A stretch of 30,415 nt of DNA, taken from the NCBI GenBank assembly GCA_036244855.1, contig BQKZ01006452.1:12193-42607 (forward strand). The letters run 5' to 3'. The translations under genes and the position numbers were made by a program. Each line of letters begins with the position of its first letter. Within the stretch, counting starts at the first letter, position 1. Shown piece after piece: positions 29,598 through 30,415 of the stretch. This DNA comes from Temnopleurus reevesii (taxonomy: Eukaryota; Echinodermata; Echinoidea; Temnopleuroida; Temnopleuridae). Under the pieces are notes generated by a model. It worked only from the letters and a program-made list of their open reading frames with translations, ran no database searches and was not told the origin of the DNA.

Positions 29598-30415
29598 CTG
29601 AAACAGAATTGACCATAGATTTAGTGCATTGATCTCAATGACCATCATTCAAAATATCAGCAGAGAATGAAGTTCCTTAACTGTTCACAATAAAGTCTAA
29701 GTTATAAAATGTTTAAAATGCATTAATTAATCTTAAATCTAGAATTAAGGGTTCCACATGACTCTTTCCTACGCAGAATTCAAATATTTCTGAAGGGACA
29801 AGAAAATATTGAATTTGGTATAGAAAATAAATGGATAAAGATTTGTCCCACATGACTTCACACATTGTGACAAAGCTGTCAACCATAAGGATCCTAATCA
29901 TCTGCATTGATCATGATATCATTGAGACTTCGAAAATTCATAAGTTTTCGATTTTGATCAAATTTTCAGTCTTCTCATTTCATTTTTCTTCAGTATTAAC
30001 TCCAAAGGTGATATCGCTTTCAAGGTTTAGGCAAAATAAACAAAAAGTATAGTTCCTTGTCCCCGTCCGCTTCCTTTTTTGCCGCCGCCTCCTTTTTTTA
30101 AATATTTGATTTTTTTTCTTCAAAAAACGAAAGAAAAAAAATTTTAATTGAGAAAGAAATGGGTAAAAATGGATTTTATCTTGGTGTATTTGCTTGAAAA
30201 TTTAGTTTTCAATAACAGAAACTTCTTTACTGACACATTTTCTGTGGTTTAAATGCCGATTTGAAATTTAGATGGATATCTTGCCCTTGTTGTATGTGTT
30301 TTTGTTCGCCTAACCCTGTATTGGAAGTCGGTTGTATGCGCGGCACACGACCATCTTAGGAAAATATATCAAACATCAAACAACAAAGTACCCCCTCCTC
30401 CTCATTTCCAAAAAA
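29598..30415. other. Presumed 5' region of the SWIM gene
   Basis: No confident exon. Contains a short GC-rich stretch near 30060-30096 ('ccgtccgcttcc', 'gccgccgcctcc') between T-rich runs, unusual in this AT-rich window and possibly promoter-proximal or a 5' leader. A weak first-exon candidate lies at 30315-30354. Confidence 0.45.
30315..30354 (-). CDS. Possible first coding exon of the SWIM gene (weak)
   Basis: On the - strand an ATG at 30354 (context 'ctaagatggtc') opens 13 codons, MVVCRAYNRLPIQ, plus one base before a possible donor GTTAGG. That one base would join exon a's leading 'aa' as GAA and keep phase. A phase match has a one-in-three chance of being accidental, the donor is weak, and the family's usual N-terminal Phe/Tyr-rich segment is missing. 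An upstream exon outside the window is equally plausible. Confidence 0.25.

Noticed and set aside
1..30415. CRISPR array, bacterial operon or prophage content
   Set aside because: No regularly spaced repeats, no ribosome-binding sites or compact coding; spliced genes and SINE/MITE content show animal nuclear DNA.

Overview
Eukaryotic genomic DNA, most likely from an echinoderm and probably a sea urchin. The reasons are low GC, frequent acatgta-type words, tRNA-derived SINEs whose shared 3' body ends in an 'agccagggtaataat' segment, short TA- and TTAA-flanked terminal-inverted-repeat elements, and two deuterostome-type multi-exon genes split by GT-AG introns. The species is an inference.

Two genes face each other tail to tail. 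On the + strand, nine coding exons between 2294 and 13185 join in frame into a 385-residue KLHDC3 orthologue: six kelch blades, then a BC box and a CUL2 box. It is the substrate receptor of a CUL2-RBX1-elongin B/C ubiquitin ligase for C-terminal degrons. On the - strand, eight coding exons between 29597 and 21660 join in frame into at least 963 residues of a ZSWIM1/ZSWIM3-like protein: an FAR1/ZSWIM3-like N-terminal module, an RNase H-like domain of MULE-transposase ancestry, a SWIM zinc finger, and a long polar tail. Its start codon is not securely placed; a possible first exon lies at 30315-30354. All 15 introns bounded by confident coding exons obey GT-AG and phase is kept at every junction.

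Region by region: 1-2238 is intergenic and repeat-bearing (end of a TTAA-type element, a 65-bp tandem duplication, a foldback, a short telomere-like tract). 2239-13185 is KLHDC3; its introns carry a TA-flanked MITE, the decayed 3' end of a CR1/L2-type LINE, head-to-head tRNA-SINEs, a second tRNA-SINE, small foldbacks, a TTAA-flanked element and a decayed copy of exon 6. 13186-21659 is an 8.5-kb convergent intergenic interval with no recognisable gene. It holds a SINE fragment, several MITEs and a 628-bp near-complete palindrome. 21660-29597 is the SWIM gene; its introns hold three copies of one palindromic MITE family, a foldback, a SINE fragment, and a decayed copy of one of the gene's own exons. 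29598-30415 is presumed upstream or 5' sequence.

The two genes need not act together; one is a ubiquitin-ligase receptor and the other probably nuclear and DNA-associated. The least expected features are two independent partial exon duplications in decay, a MITE that begins 3 bp after the SWIM gene's stop codon, the long palindrome just beyond it, and the terminal glycine of the KLHDC3 product, which resembles the degrons its family reads.
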